Below are positions 25,382-33,312 of a stretch of 33,778 nucleotides of DNA, piece by piece. This DNA comes from Candidatus Omnitrophota bacterium (GTDB taxonomy: Bacteria > Ratteibacteria > UBA8468 > B48-G9 > DTJG01). The notes under the pieces were generated by a model, which searched no databases, was not told the origin of the DNA, and saw only the letters and a list, made by a program, of their open reading frames with translations. The number at the start of each line of letters is the position of its first letter. Position 1 is the first letter of the stretch. The stretch is taken from contig JAMWBU010000020.1 in the NCBI GenBank assembly GCA_023819255.1, forward strand, positions 1 to 33,778, written 5' to 3'. The translations under genes and the position numbers were made by a program.

Positions 25382-26498
25382 TGTGTTGACAGGCGCGGAG
25401 ATTGCTGGAAGAAAAGCGCTTGTTATAGGTTTTAAAGGCACTTCGGAAGAGCACGCGGAGGAAAATCTTAAAGAACTTGAATCTCTTTCGAAAACACTTG
25501 GATTAACTGTGGTTATGTCCCTTTTGATAAGACATCCTGATCCTGTTTATCCCGCGACATACATTGGAAAAGGCAAGATTCAGGAAGTGAAAAAAACAAT
25601 TCAACAATTGTGTTGTGATTTGATAATCTTTGGGAAAGAACTTAGCCCTGTGCAACAGAGAAATCTTGAAGATTTTTTCGGCGTTGCCGTCATAGATCGG
25701 ACCGTGTTGATACTTTTGATTTTCGGCAGGCACGCCCATACTCTTGAAGGCAAGCTTCAGGTGGAACTGGCTCAGATGACATATCTTTTGCCGAGGCTTT
25801 CTGGATCTTATGGAAAGCTTTCAAAATTGGGTGGAACCATAGGAACAAGGGGCCCTGGCGAACAAAAACTTGAAGTCTACAGGAGAAGGACAAGGGAAAG
25901 AATACGGATATTGAACAAAAGAATAGAAGAAATTGAAAAACACAGAGCAATAATTCGCGCATCAAGACAGAGACAAAATCTTCCTGTGGCTGTTCTTATT
26001 GGATATACAAATGTTGGGAAAAGCACGTTGCTTAACTCGTTAACGCACAAACAGGACGCCGTTGTGGATAACGCGCTTTTTTCAACGCTGGATCCGCTCA
26101 CAAGGATTGTTTATCTTGGCGAGAGAAGCTATTGCCTGATTTCCGACACTGTCGGGCTTTTATCTTCTCTTCCGCATCATCTTATTGCTGCTTTCAGGGC
26201 GACGCTTGAAGAACTTAAATTTTCCAATCTTCTAATCTGTTTAATTGACGCGACAGGTTTCAATATAGAAAAACAAATAAAGACAGTTGAAGATGTCCTT
26301 GAAATCCTTGAAATCAGAGATAAAGCCAGAATTACGGCATTTAATAAGATAGACCATATTGATGAAGGCGAATTGAATGTTCTGAAGAGGCGATATTCAG
26401 ACGCTATTTTCATATCGGCAAAGACAGGCGAAGGATTGGATATTCTTAAGGACAGAATAAAACGCACGGTTGAAGAATATGCTTCTTTCAAGTGCTGA
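25368..26498 (+). CDS. hflX: GTPase HflX
   Basis: HflX is a ribosome-associated GTPase that splits stalled or hibernating 70S ribosomes. The protein has 376 residues. The N-terminal domain shows YIGKGKIQEV and the glycine-rich linker GGTIGTRGPGEQKLE, followed by a coiled coil. The G domain has P-loop GYTNVGKST (212-220), DTVG (260-263), NKID (326-329) and SAKTG (350-354), the full GTPase set. An AAGGA lies about 10 bases before the ATG. It overlaps rplU at its start and nrnA at its end, so production is probably coupled to that of ribosomal protein bL21. Confidence 0.95.
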   Translation: MQNPNVLTGAEIAGRKALVIGFKGTSEEHAEENLKELESLSKTLGLTVVMSLLIRHPDPVYPATYIGKGKIQEVKKTIQQLCCDLIIFGKELSPVQQRNLEDFFGVAVIDRTVLILLIFGRHAHTLEGKLQVELAQMTYLLPRLSGSYGKLSKLGGTIGTRGPGEQKLEVYRRRTRERIRILNKRIEEIEKHRAIIRASRQRQNLPVAVLIGYTNVGKSTLLNSLTHKQDAVVDNALFSTLDPLTRIVYLGERSYCLISDTVGLLSSLPHHLIAAFRATLEELKFSNLLICLIDATGFNIEKQIKTVEDVLEILEIRDKARITAFNKIDHIDEGELNVLKRRYSDAIFISAKTGEGLDILKDRIKRTVEEYASFKC

Positions 26499-27489
26499 AA
26501 AAAATGCTGTATCAAAAATTTGCGATGCGATAAAGAGGCACAGGAATTTTATTTTGACTTCGCATCAAGCGCCTGATGGAGATGGGCTGGGTTGTGAGCT
26601 GGCATTTTTGCGGATATTGCGCAGGTTAGGAAAAAAAACGTTAGTTATAAATGAAATGATTCCATCACAGGTTTACAATTTTTTGCCAGGATATTCAGAA
26701 ACTTTGACTGTTGATTCATATAGAGAAAAAAAATTTATCGCGGATGCAGTGATGGTTTTTGATTGCAGCAGCAAAGACAGGATAGGCAAGCCATTGGTGT
26801 TTATACCGGAATCAGCTTTTGTTATAAACATCGACCATCACGAGGGAAACACTCTTTTTGGAAATGTTAACTGGGTTTGCAGGAATCGTTCGTCTGTTGG
26901 AGAAATGTGCTATTTCATCGCAAAATATCTTGGTTTTATTGATAAAAAAGTATCTGAATGTTTATATGTTTCCATTCTTACGGATACTGGTTCTTTCAGG
27001 CATAATTTTAATTCTGATACTATTAACGTGGTTTCTGAACTGCTTAAAACTGGAATAGATCCGGAAAACATAGCGGACAATGTGTATCACAATAATTCAT
27101 TACAGGCGCTTAAACTTCTTGGTTACGCTCTTGTGTCCTTGCAATTTGATTCCGCATTGCGCGTGGCATGGGCAGTGTTACCGGAGCAAATATTCAAGCA
27201 AACAGGAGCCACAGAACAGGATACAGAGATTGTTATTGATATGTTACGCTCGGTCGAAAAAACAGATTTTGTATTTCTTGCAAAAGAAAGAAGAAACGAA
27301 GTTAAGTTCAGTTTAAGAAGCAGAAAACATTTTAATGTGCGAAATATTGCGGAACATTTTGGCGGGGGCGGACATAACAATGCTGCTGGTTTTTCAATAA
27401 AAGATTGCACACTCGCTTCAGCCATTGAAAAATTGTTCAGATACTTAAGACAGATGAACACAGGGAGAAATGCATGGACGGGTTTTTAA
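26479..27489 (+). CDS. nrnA: DHH-DHHA1 phosphoesterase, NrnA-like (oligoribonuclease/pAp phosphatase)
   Basis: The likely role is degrading short RNA oligonucleotides and pAp or cyclic dinucleotide products with manganese. Numbered from ATG 26479 it has 336 residues. SHQAPDGDGLG (His29, Asp33, Asp35), DHH at 119-121, and TDTGSFR with Asp169 are the DHH metal ligands. GGGGHNNAAGF (about 295-305) is the DHHA1 substrate-binding motif. TTG 26470 would add three residues. The start lies inside hflX (20-base overlap) and the end overlaps truB by 16 bases. nrnA next to truB is the usual order in the infB-rbfA operon. Confidence 0.88.
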   Translation: MLLSSAEKNAVSKICDAIKRHRNFILTSHQAPDGDGLGCELAFLRILRRLGKKTLVINEMIPSQVYNFLPGYSETLTVDSYREKKFIADAVMVFDCSSKDRIGKPLVFIPESAFVINIDHHEGNTLFGNVNWVCRNRSSVGEMCYFIAKYLGFIDKKVSECLYVSILTDTGSFRHNFNSDTINVVSELLKTGIDPENIADNVYHNNSLQALKLLGYALVSLQFDSALRVAWAVLPEQIFKQTGATEQDTEIVIDMLRSVEKTDFVFLAKERRNEVKFSLRSRKHFNVRNIAEHFGGGGHNNAAGFSIKDCTLASAIEKLFRYLRQMNTGRNAWTGF

Positions 27490-28160
27490 ATGTGAATAAA
27501 CCCTCAGGAATAACATCATATGATGTTATTAGATACATTAAAAAAATACCTGGTTTTCGCGAAAAAATTGGCCATACTGGCACACTGGATCCCCTTGCAT
27601 CAGGAGTTCTTGTTATTTGCATTGGAAACGCCACCAGAAAAGCAAGCAAATTTCTTTCAATGGAAAAAGAGTATCTGGCTACATTGCTTCTTGGAGTATC
27701 AACTGACACAGACGACATTCAAGGCAAAGTACTCGGTACGCAAAATGTCAGTTTAAATGATTTGAACCACGATACTGTTAATAAGGTTGTGTTATCCTTC
27801 ACGGGTGAGATTGAACAAATTCCACCTGTTGTGTCTGCGATTCGAAAAAATGGCGCCAGGCTTTACAAACTGCACAGGCAGGGCCATTCTGTTGTTCCTG
27901 AACCGAGAAAAGTGTTGATCCATAAGATTAAAATAGAAAAGATAGAAATTCCGAGAATTGTTTTCAGGGTTGTTTGTTCCAGGGGAACATATGTCCGCTC
28001 ATTATGCAGGGACATAGGTGAAAAACTTGGTTATGGCGCTGTGCAGGAAGCACTGGTTCGGTTGCGCGTTGGGCATTTTACGATTGAAAACGCGATTGAC
28101 CTTGAACAGTTAAACAGGGATACTTTGCACAAGCATCTGATACCGATAACATTTGTTTAG
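27474..28160 (+). CDS. truB: tRNA pseudouridine-55 synthase
   Basis: TruB makes pseudouridine 55 in the T-loop of tRNAs. It is 228 residues long, at the short end for the family and without an evident C-terminal PUA domain. GFLNVNKPSGITS and KIGHTGTLDPLASGVL contain the catalytic Asp39; KEYLATLLLGVSTDTDD, PPVVSAI, GARLYKLHRQG and CSRGTYVRSLCRDIG follow. AGGGAG precedes the ATG. The TAG stop abuts the glmM ATG with no gap. Confidence 0.93.
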   Translation: MDGFLNVNKPSGITSYDVIRYIKKIPGFREKIGHTGTLDPLASGVLVICIGNATRKASKFLSMEKEYLATLLLGVSTDTDDIQGKVLGTQNVSLNDLNHDTVNKVVLSFTGEIEQIPPVVSAIRKNGARLYKLHRQGHSVVPEPRKVLIHKIKIEKIEIPRIVFRVVCSRGTYVRSLCRDIGEKLGYGAVQEALVRLRVGHFTIENAIDLEQLNRDTLHKHLIPITFV

Positions 28161-29510
28161 ATGAAAAATCTAATAATAGGCATTTCTGGAATTCGAGGCA
28201 TATACGGGCAACACCTGACAGAGAAACATGCACTGGATTTTGGTAGAGCATTTGGCTTATGGATGAGGGAAGAAAGAGTAATTGTAGGAAGAGACACAAG
28301 AAAAAGCGGGGAATCCCTGAAGGAATATTTTGTGCGCGGGCTTGTTGAAACAGGCAAGAATGTTTATGATGCCGGCATTGTGCCAACTCCAGCGCTTACC
28401 TGGTTTGCCGAAAAACATGCTGGTTTTTGCGCGGCAGTCATCACAGCAAGTCATAATCCGGCGCAATACAATGGAATAAAGTTAATAAGTCCTTCAGGCA
28501 CTTTTTTGAATTTGAGGGAATTTGCATCTTTCTTCAAGGTTTACAAAAGCTTAAATAAAAATAGATCAATTAAAACTGGAAAATACTACAAATATGATAC
28601 GCTGATGGAAAGTTTTTTTGGATCGCTTATAAACTGCGTTGACCACAAACTTATAAAAGAAAAAAATTTTAAAGTTATTGTTGATCCTGTTCAGGGAGCA
28701 GGTGCACTGTGTTCCAGAAAATTTCTTGAAATGTTAGGTTGCAGGGTAATAATGATAAATGAAGATCCTGCCGGTGAATTTTCGCATAACCCGGAGCCGA
28801 TGCCATGCAATCTCACGCTTCTTTCAAAGGAAGTTGAACACAGGTCCGCTTCTGTTGGGTTTGCGCAGGATCCTGATTGTGATAGATTGGCTCTTATTGC
28901 CGAAGATGGAAGTTTTATCAGCGAAGAAAATGGGCTTGCCTTGTTGATAAGATGGATGCTTCAGAAAAAAAAGGGGTCTGTTGTTGTAAACGTGGCGACA
29001 ACGAAAATTATAGATGATTTATGCGATCAGTTTAATGTTAAACTATTCAGAACAAAGGTTGGTGAGGTGCATGTTGTGGAGACAATGAAAAAGACTGGCG
29101 CTGTTGCCGGAGGCGAAGGTAATGGCGGAATAGTGATGCCCGCATTTCATTACGGGAGAGATAGTTTTGCAGGAATGGCTTTGACACTTGAGATGATGGC
29201 AAAGACCAATTTGAAACTTACTGAAGCGGTCAGTTCTTTACCTGTATATTTTTTTATCAAAAAAAAGATGGATTTTCCGGTTTCCCGTATAAGAATGTTA
29301 TACAGACGTCTTGAAAAAGAGTTCTCATCGGGTAAGATCAGCTATCCTGATGGATTGAGAATTGATTTTGAGGACGGATGGATTGGCGTGCGTCCCTCAG
29401 GAACCGAACCGATTATAAGAATTTTTGTGGAAGGGAAAGAAAAAGGAAAAGTATTTGCTGCTTTGAAACTAATTGAAGACCGAATTATTTCTTGCCGTAA
29501 AAATTCCTGA
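28161..29510 (+). CDS. glmM: Phosphoglucosamine mutase (archaeal-type GlmM-like phosphohexomutase)
   Basis: This 449-residue alpha-D-phosphohexomutase has the phosphoserine loop ITASHNP with Ser97, metal-binding DPDCDR (Asp237, 239, 241), sugar-binding GGEGNGG (317-323) and phosphate-binding RPSGTEP (411-417). GEGNGG followed by HYGRDS is typical of the GlmM group found in archaea and some bacteria, which makes GlcN-1-P for UDP-GlcNAc. Phosphomannomutase activity cannot be excluded. It directly abuts truB. Its 3' end overlaps the end of the oppositely oriented LOG gene by 26 bases. Confidence 0.88.
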   Translation: MKNLIIGISGIRGIYGQHLTEKHALDFGRAFGLWMREERVIVGRDTRKSGESLKEYFVRGLVETGKNVYDAGIVPTPALTWFAEKHAGFCAAVITASHNPAQYNGIKLISPSGTFLNLREFASFFKVYKSLNKNRSIKTGKYYKYDTLMESFFGSLINCVDHKLIKEKNFKVIVDPVQGAGALCSRKFLEMLGCRVIMINEDPAGEFSHNPEPMPCNLTLLSKEVEHRSASVGFAQDPDCDRLALIAEDGSFISEENGLALLIRWMLQKKKGSVVVNVATTKIIDDLCDQFNVKLFRTKVGEVHVVETMKKTGAVAGGEGNGGIVMPAFHYGRDSFAGMALTLEMMAKTNLKLTEAVSSLPVYFFIKKKMDFPVSRIRMLYRRLEKEFSSGKISYPDGLRIDFEDGWIGVRPSGTEPIIRIFVEGKEKGKVFAALKLIEDRIISCRKNS

Positions 29511-30126
29511 TTATTCTTATAACTTGTTCGGGTGTTTCAGTGGTTGTGAAAATATTGATATCCCTTCTGTCAATGTATCCGTTTCCGACAAGACAATCCT
29601 CCATCCATTTTAAAAGACCATTCCAGTATTTTCCCCCGACAAGGATAACAGGAAATCTGGCCGCTCTTTTTGTTTGAATAAGGGTTATGGCTTCAACAAA
29701 CTCGTCAAGCGTGCCAAAGCCACCGGGAAAGATCACAAATGCTTTTGAGTATTTTACAAACATCACCTTACGCACAAAAAAATATCTGAAAGAAATCAGA
29801 TGTGAAATATATTTGTTTGGTTTTTGTTCATGGGGCAGCTCAATATTCAAACCTACGGATATTCCACCTGCATTGTAGGCTCCTTTATTTGCTGCTTCCA
29901 TTATTCCGGGTCCGCCTCCTGTAATTACCGCATAACCATTTTTCGCAAGCAATTTTCCAAGCGTTTGCGCTTTTTCATACCACGCGCTATTTGAATTCAC
30001 TCTTGCAGAACCCCACACACAAACAGCGTCTCCAATTTTTTCCAGAGTTTCAAAGCCGTCGACAAATTCAGCCATTATTCTGAATATTCTCCAGGATTCT
30101 TCCGAATATATTGTCTTATTTTTCAT
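29485..30126 (-). CDS. LOG family protein (TIGR00730-type nucleotide phosphoribohydrolase)
   Basis: This 213-residue Rossmann-like protein carries the family motifs GGGPGIMEA (residues 70-78) and PGGFGTLDE (134-142), with probable catalytic Arg119 and Glu142. LOG proteins cleave the base from nucleoside 5'-monophosphates; the plant relatives activate cytokinins. The bacterial role is less clear, probably nucleotide salvage. The N-terminal 30 residues before AVCVWGSAR are an extension seen in the longer TIGR00730 group. Its start overlaps the nfeD end by 11 bases. Its stop lies inside the end of the convergent glmM. Confidence 0.9.
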   Translation of the reverse strand: MKNKTIYSEESWRIFRIMAEFVDGFETLEKIGDAVCVWGSARVNSNSAWYEKAQTLGKLLAKNGYAVITGGGPGIMEAANKGAYNAGGISVGLNIELPHEQKPNKYISHLISFRYFFVRKVMFVKYSKAFVIFPGGFGTLDEFVEAITLIQTKRAARFPVILVGGKYWNGLLKWMEDCLVGNGYIDRRDINIFTTTETPEQVIRIIRNFYGKK

Positions 30127-31444
30127 TATTCTTTACTTCCTCCTCAACAATCAATACCATTCCCTGTATATTTTTTACCTTAATCTTCGTATTGGCAGGG
30201 ATTTTTTCACCTGCGCTGGTTGCTTTCCAGTACTCGCCATGCACATAAACAGTTCCATCAGGATTCAACTCTGTTGTTGTTCTGCCAGACTCACCTATGA
30301 TACCTTCTTTTCCTGTTGTGACTTTTTTTCGCCGCGTGTTTCTTACAAAAATAAGCAGTCCTGTTATAATCATAACCAGCAATGCGTAAAACATTATAAA
30401 CATTCCTGCCGCAGGTCTGTATTCGCTCTGTGAAGAACGAAAGAACAACCATGTTCCAAGTCCCATAGCGATAAACCCTCCTATTGCGAAAATTCCAAAG
30501 CCTGGCGCAAAAATCTCTGCCAGAAGCAAAATAACGCCGGTTAAGATTAACATTATCCCTGCAATGCTTTGCGTGAATGTCTGAAAGGCAAAAAGTGATA
30601 GGATAAGACAGATTGTTCCAACAACTCCGGGTACTGCAAAACCTGGATGTGAAAACTCTATGAGGATACCAAGTATTCCGATTGTCATAAGCAGATATGC
30701 CACAGTTGGATCTCCAATTGTGTTCAAAATTTTTTCTCCAAAACCCTCTTTTATTTCCTCAGTGCGCATGCTTTTTGTCTGGAGTACAACCTTTTTCCCT
30801 GAAGCAAGTTTAATTTCTTTCTTATCAATCTGGTTCAGGAGTTCGTCAATATCATTTGCGATGAAATCGGCTACATTTATTTTCACGGCTTCTTCAGCTG
30901 GCGTTGATATGCTTTCTCTGACCGCTTTTTCTGCCCATTTTTCATTTCTTCCTGTTTGATTGCATATGCTTTTGATGAAGCTTACAGTATCGTTGAGGAC
31001 TTTCTTCTCCATTGTTTCATCCATCTCTTTTCCAATGCTTACAGGATGAGCCGCTCCGATATTGGTTGCTGGCGCCATTGCGACGACATGGCATGACAGG
31101 GCTATGAATGTTCCGGCTGATGCGCACTGTGCGCCTCTTGGAGCAACATAGCAGATGATCGGGATTTCAGAATTGAGAATTTCCTGCACTATTTTTCTGG
31201 TCGAGACAAGAAGTCCGCCCGGGGTGTCCATCATAAGAATCAAGCATTGCCCCTGTTTTTTCTTTATCGTTGCGATTGAATTTTTTATTCTATAGTAGAC
31301 GATTGGATTGATAGTACCGTCGATAGTAAGAACATAAACGTTATTGGCCAGAACCTGACTCCCTTTTACCTGATTCGGTTGTAAAACCACCCAGGCCAGT
31401 ATCATTGATATTACCGCACAAGTATATCGGATCTTTTTATGCAT
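30116..31444 (-). CDS. nfeD: NfeD family membrane protein with ClpP-class serine protease domain
   Basis: The 442-residue long form of NfeD begins with a signal or membrane segment (about 5-21). A periplasmic ClpP/crotonase-fold protease domain follows, with MMDTPGG (71-77), CASAGTFIAL where Ser109 is the likely nucleophile, and Lys173 in WAEKAV as possible base. Four or five membrane helices come next, then a C-terminal OB-fold NfeD domain (GKEGIIGESGRT...VHGEYWKA). Related archaeal proteins cleave hydrophobic stretches of stomatin partners; no stomatin gene is seen here. ATG 31444 is preferred because AGGAGG lies just upstream and a signal segment follows; a longer frame would start inside the M24 gene. 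The overlap with that gene is 34 bases. Confidence 0.9.
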   Translation of the reverse strand: MHKKIRYTCAVISMILAWVVLQPNQVKGSQVLANNVYVLTIDGTINPIVYYRIKNSIATIKKKQGQCLILMMDTPGGLLVSTRKIVQEILNSEIPIICYVAPRGAQCASAGTFIALSCHVVAMAPATNIGAAHPVSIGKEMDETMEKKVLNDTVSFIKSICNQTGRNEKWAEKAVRESISTPAEEAVKINVADFIANDIDELLNQIDKKEIKLASGKKVVLQTKSMRTEEIKEGFGEKILNTIGDPTVAYLLMTIGILGILIEFSHPGFAVPGVVGTICLILSLFAFQTFTQSIAGIMLILTGVILLLAEIFAPGFGIFAIGGFIAMGLGTWLFFRSSQSEYRPAAGMFIMFYALLVMIITGLLIFVRNTRRKKVTTGKEGIIGESGRTTTELNPDGTVYVHGEYWKATSAGEKIPANTKIKVKNIQGMVLIVEEEVKNNEK

Positions 31445-32502
31445 TTGCCTCCTGTTTCTATCGAAATTGATGGCCACTTCGAATCCTCTGTGATAATCAA
31501 TGGATTGTTTTCGGTAGAAATTATCGTGTCTTCTGATTTTGTTCCTGTTATTGATGGATTCCATGCGAAAGCATACCCTTGTTTAATGATATCAGTGCTA
31601 TTTTCTGTTGCCCTGTAATATCTTGTTTTATAACCGCAAGGCCCGCCCTGATGATGCTTTTCCCATTCATCAGGAAAACCCATCTTTCTGTACGCTGCTA
31701 TGCCAGATCTAAAGACTTCACCAACAGACATACCCGGTTTTGTCGATAAAATAAATGCTGCATCAACTGCGCAGACAGCTTGATGTTTTTTCTTAATCTC
31801 CTCTGGCAGGTTTCCAAAACTTACGATTCTCGTCATTGAGACAATCAATCCCTTTTCATAAACACAGACCACAATCATAGCATACCCTTCAATTTTTTTA
31901 TTTGTGGGTATTGGATGTCTGAAACTGGCTATCCTTTCATCCGCTGCGATTAATAAAACGACAGGTACAGATCCCTGTGCCCAGAAATGTTCACTCAACA
32001 TTCCTGCCACCTGATTTTCAGTGGTTCCAATTTCGATCTGCCGGCAAACTTCTGATACTGTTTTGCTGACCTTCTGTCCAAGATTTTTAAATCTTTCAAT
32101 CTCAATATCGAGCAATGGAAAATGCAATCTGTCCAGGTCAACAAATTCGAATTTTTCTACAGGTTTATCTATTCCGATATTGTTGCCTGCGACCTTTCTT
32201 GCCGTTTCAAAAAGTTTTTCGTCCTGATGCCACACGCAGATGATATCATCAACCGGTAGCCGGGCAATTTCTTCCTGCTTTATCCTGTTTGCTTCAATGT
32301 TATTTGCCAGAAGGTAAATCTTTTTTTCTGTTACAAGAAGAGAGCTTGCTCCAAACTCGGTGTTTGTTGCAACATAATTATTTCTGCCGCCGGTAAACCA
32401 GGAGAAGTTTGATATTCTGTTAATTATAACGCCATCCAGTTTTCTCTTTTTTAAAAAATCTTTAACTCTTGTCCATTTTATTTCAATTTCATTCTCTTGC
32501 AT
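31411..32502 (-). CDS. M24-family (creatinase/aminopeptidase P fold) protein lacking most metal ligands
   Basis: A 363-residue protein with an N-terminal creatinase-like domain (about 10-130) and a C-terminal pita-bread domain (about 140-350). FRHPIPTNK (His196) and GLIVSMTRIVSFG fit the aminopeptidase P alignment. By hand alignment to E. coli PepP, the metal ligands Asp260, Asp271, His354 and Glu383 correspond to Val211, Ser222, Gly287 and Asn315. Only Glu324 (SEDTII) is kept. A metal-dependent peptidase activity is therefore unlikely; a metal-free reaction, as in creatinase, or a binding role is possible. The phrase pattern HPIPT...GLI.S.TR.V.FG seems to recur in a recognised M24 subgroup (memory only). 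GGAGGAG lies just before the ATG. It is the first gene of the nfeD-LOG unit. Confidence 0.78.
   Translation of the reverse strand: MQENEIEIKWTRVKDFLKKRKLDGVIINRISNFSWFTGGRNNYVATNTEFGASSLLVTEKKIYLLANNIEANRIKQEEIARLPVDDIICVWHQDEKLFETARKVAGNNIGIDKPVEKFEFVDLDRLHFPLLDIEIERFKNLGQKVSKTVSEVCRQIEIGTTENQVAGMLSEHFWAQGSVPVVLLIAADERIASFRHPIPTNKKIEGYAMIVVCVYEKGLIVSMTRIVSFGNLPEEIKKKHQAVCAVDAAFILSTKPGMSVGEVFRSGIAAYRKMGFPDEWEKHHQGGPCGYKTRYYRATENSTDIIKQGYAFAWNPSITGTKSEDTIISTENNPLIITEDSKWPSISIETGGKCIKRSDILVR
31448..31453 (-). promoter_or_regulatory. Ribosome binding site of nfeD, inside the M24 coding end
   Basis: The minus strand reads AGGAGG 3 bases before the nfeD ATG at 31444. These bases also encode Gly-Gly near the M24 C-terminus. 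The site decides the nfeD start. Confidence 0.7.
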
Positions 32503-32548
32503 TTTCTCCTCCGTTTTACCGGGATACTGATTTTTATCTTCCTGAATT

Positions 32549-32557
32549 ATTATACCA
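32549..32557 (-). promoter_or_regulatory. Extended -10 promoter of the M24-nfeD-LOG unit
   Basis: The minus strand reads TGGTATAAT, a perfect extended -10, with a weak -35 (TTTCTA at 32578-32573, 18-base spacer). It gives a leader of about 40 bases before the ATG at 32502, which carries GGAGGAG at 32512-32506. Confidence 0.62.
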
Positions 32558-32584
32558 AAAACAGGATACTTATAGAAATCCGTT

Positions 32585-32614
32585 TTTGCATTATGCTAAA
32601 CTGTCTGCTAAAAT
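32585..32614 (+). promoter_or_regulatory. Promoter of the ThuA-M55 unit
   Basis: TTTGCA at 32585-32590 and TGCTAAAAT at 32606-32614 (extended -10, 18-base spacer) precede the ThuA-like gene. AAGGA at 32631-32635 is its ribosome site, 6 bases before ATG 32642. It is divergent from the M24 promoter, and the 139-base gap holds both. Confidence 0.58.
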
Positions 32615-32641
32615 CTTTACAGGTTTCTAAAAGGATCAAAT

Positions 32642-33289
32642 ATGAAAAAATCCGTACTTTTCCTTTGTGGTGGCTGGGAAGGTCATCAGCCCCGGGAATG
32701 CGTGCAACTATTTTCGCAAATTATGAAAGATGAAGGATTTCAAATCCATATCCATTATTCGCTTGACATCCTTACTGATACTAAATTTATTTTTGAAATG
32801 AATTTGATTGTTCCTGTCTGGACATCCGGCAGCCTCAGTCCAGAACAGGAAAAAGGGCTTCTTTCCGCAGTTCAGTCAGGTACTGGTATAGCTGGGTGGC
32901 ACGGAGGAATGGGCGACGCTTTCAGAAGCAATCCATCCTATCAATTTATGGTGGGCGGACAATGGGTTGCTCATCCTGGCGGGATACTTGAGTACCAGGT
33001 CAACATAGTCAATCCTGAAGATCCTGTTATGAAAGGCATCAATGATTTCAAAATAAAATCAGAACAGTACTATATGCATATTGACCCTTCAAATGAGGTG
33101 CTTGCTACCACTACATTTACAAAAGATACTGTCGCATGGATAGACACTTGCGTTATGCCTGTTGTATGGAAAAGGAAATATGGAAAAGGGAAAGTTTTCT
33201 ATTCGTCTCTCGGACACTGCAGAGCGGATTTTGATGTTTTTGAAGTTAGGGAGATTACGAAAAGAGGCCTGTTATGGGCAGCGAAATAA
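32642..33289 (+). CDS. ThuA-like domain protein (trehalose-utilisation family, glutamine amidotransferase-like fold)
   Basis: The protein is 215 residues with no signal peptide or membrane segment. The N-terminus [13 protein letters not shown] and the central [10 protein letters not shown], preceded by [19 protein letters not shown], match the ThuA family. ThuA proteins have a class I glutamine-amidotransferase-like fold without the usual catalytic Cys triad, and some take part in disaccharide or other sugar metabolism. The substrate is unknown. The C-terminus [18 protein letters not shown] is also family-like. An AAGGA site and a promoter lie upstream; the M55 gene follows after 23 bases, so the two are likely co-transcribed. 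Confidence 0.83.
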   Translation: MKKSVLFLCGGWEGHQPRECVQLFSQIMKDEGFQIHIHYSLDILTDTKFIFEMNLIVPVWTSGSLSPEQEKGLLSAVQSGTGIAGWHGGMGDAFRSNPSYQFMVGGQWVAHPGGILEYQVNIVNPEDPVMKGINDFKIKSEQYYMHIDPSNEVLATTTFTKDTVAWIDTCVMPVVWKRKYGKGKVFYSSLGHCRADFDVFEVREITKRGLLWAAK

Positions 33290-33301
33290 ATATTAATCAG
33301 C

Positions 33302-33308
33302 AGGAGGG
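33302..33308 (+). promoter_or_regulatory. Ribosome binding site of the M55 gene
   Basis: AGGAGGG lies 4 bases before ATG 33313. It is the best Shine-Dalgarno match in the window and fixes the start. Confidence 0.75.
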
Positions 33309-33312
33309 AAAA

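Noticed and set aside
24905..25441. Minus-strand open frame of 178 codons across the valS end, rplU and the hflX start
   Set aside because: It is antisense to three well-supported genes, its translation resembles no known protein, and it has no ribosome site. It is a frame shadow.
32541..32565. CCTG...CAGG inverted repeat as an operator
   Set aside because: Only four base pairs with a 17-base loop around the M24 -10 box; too short to claim.
32588..32596. GCATTATGC palindrome between the ThuA -35 and -10 boxes
   Set aside because: A 9-base imperfect operator-like sequence is expected by chance in AT-rich DNA; there is no second copy.
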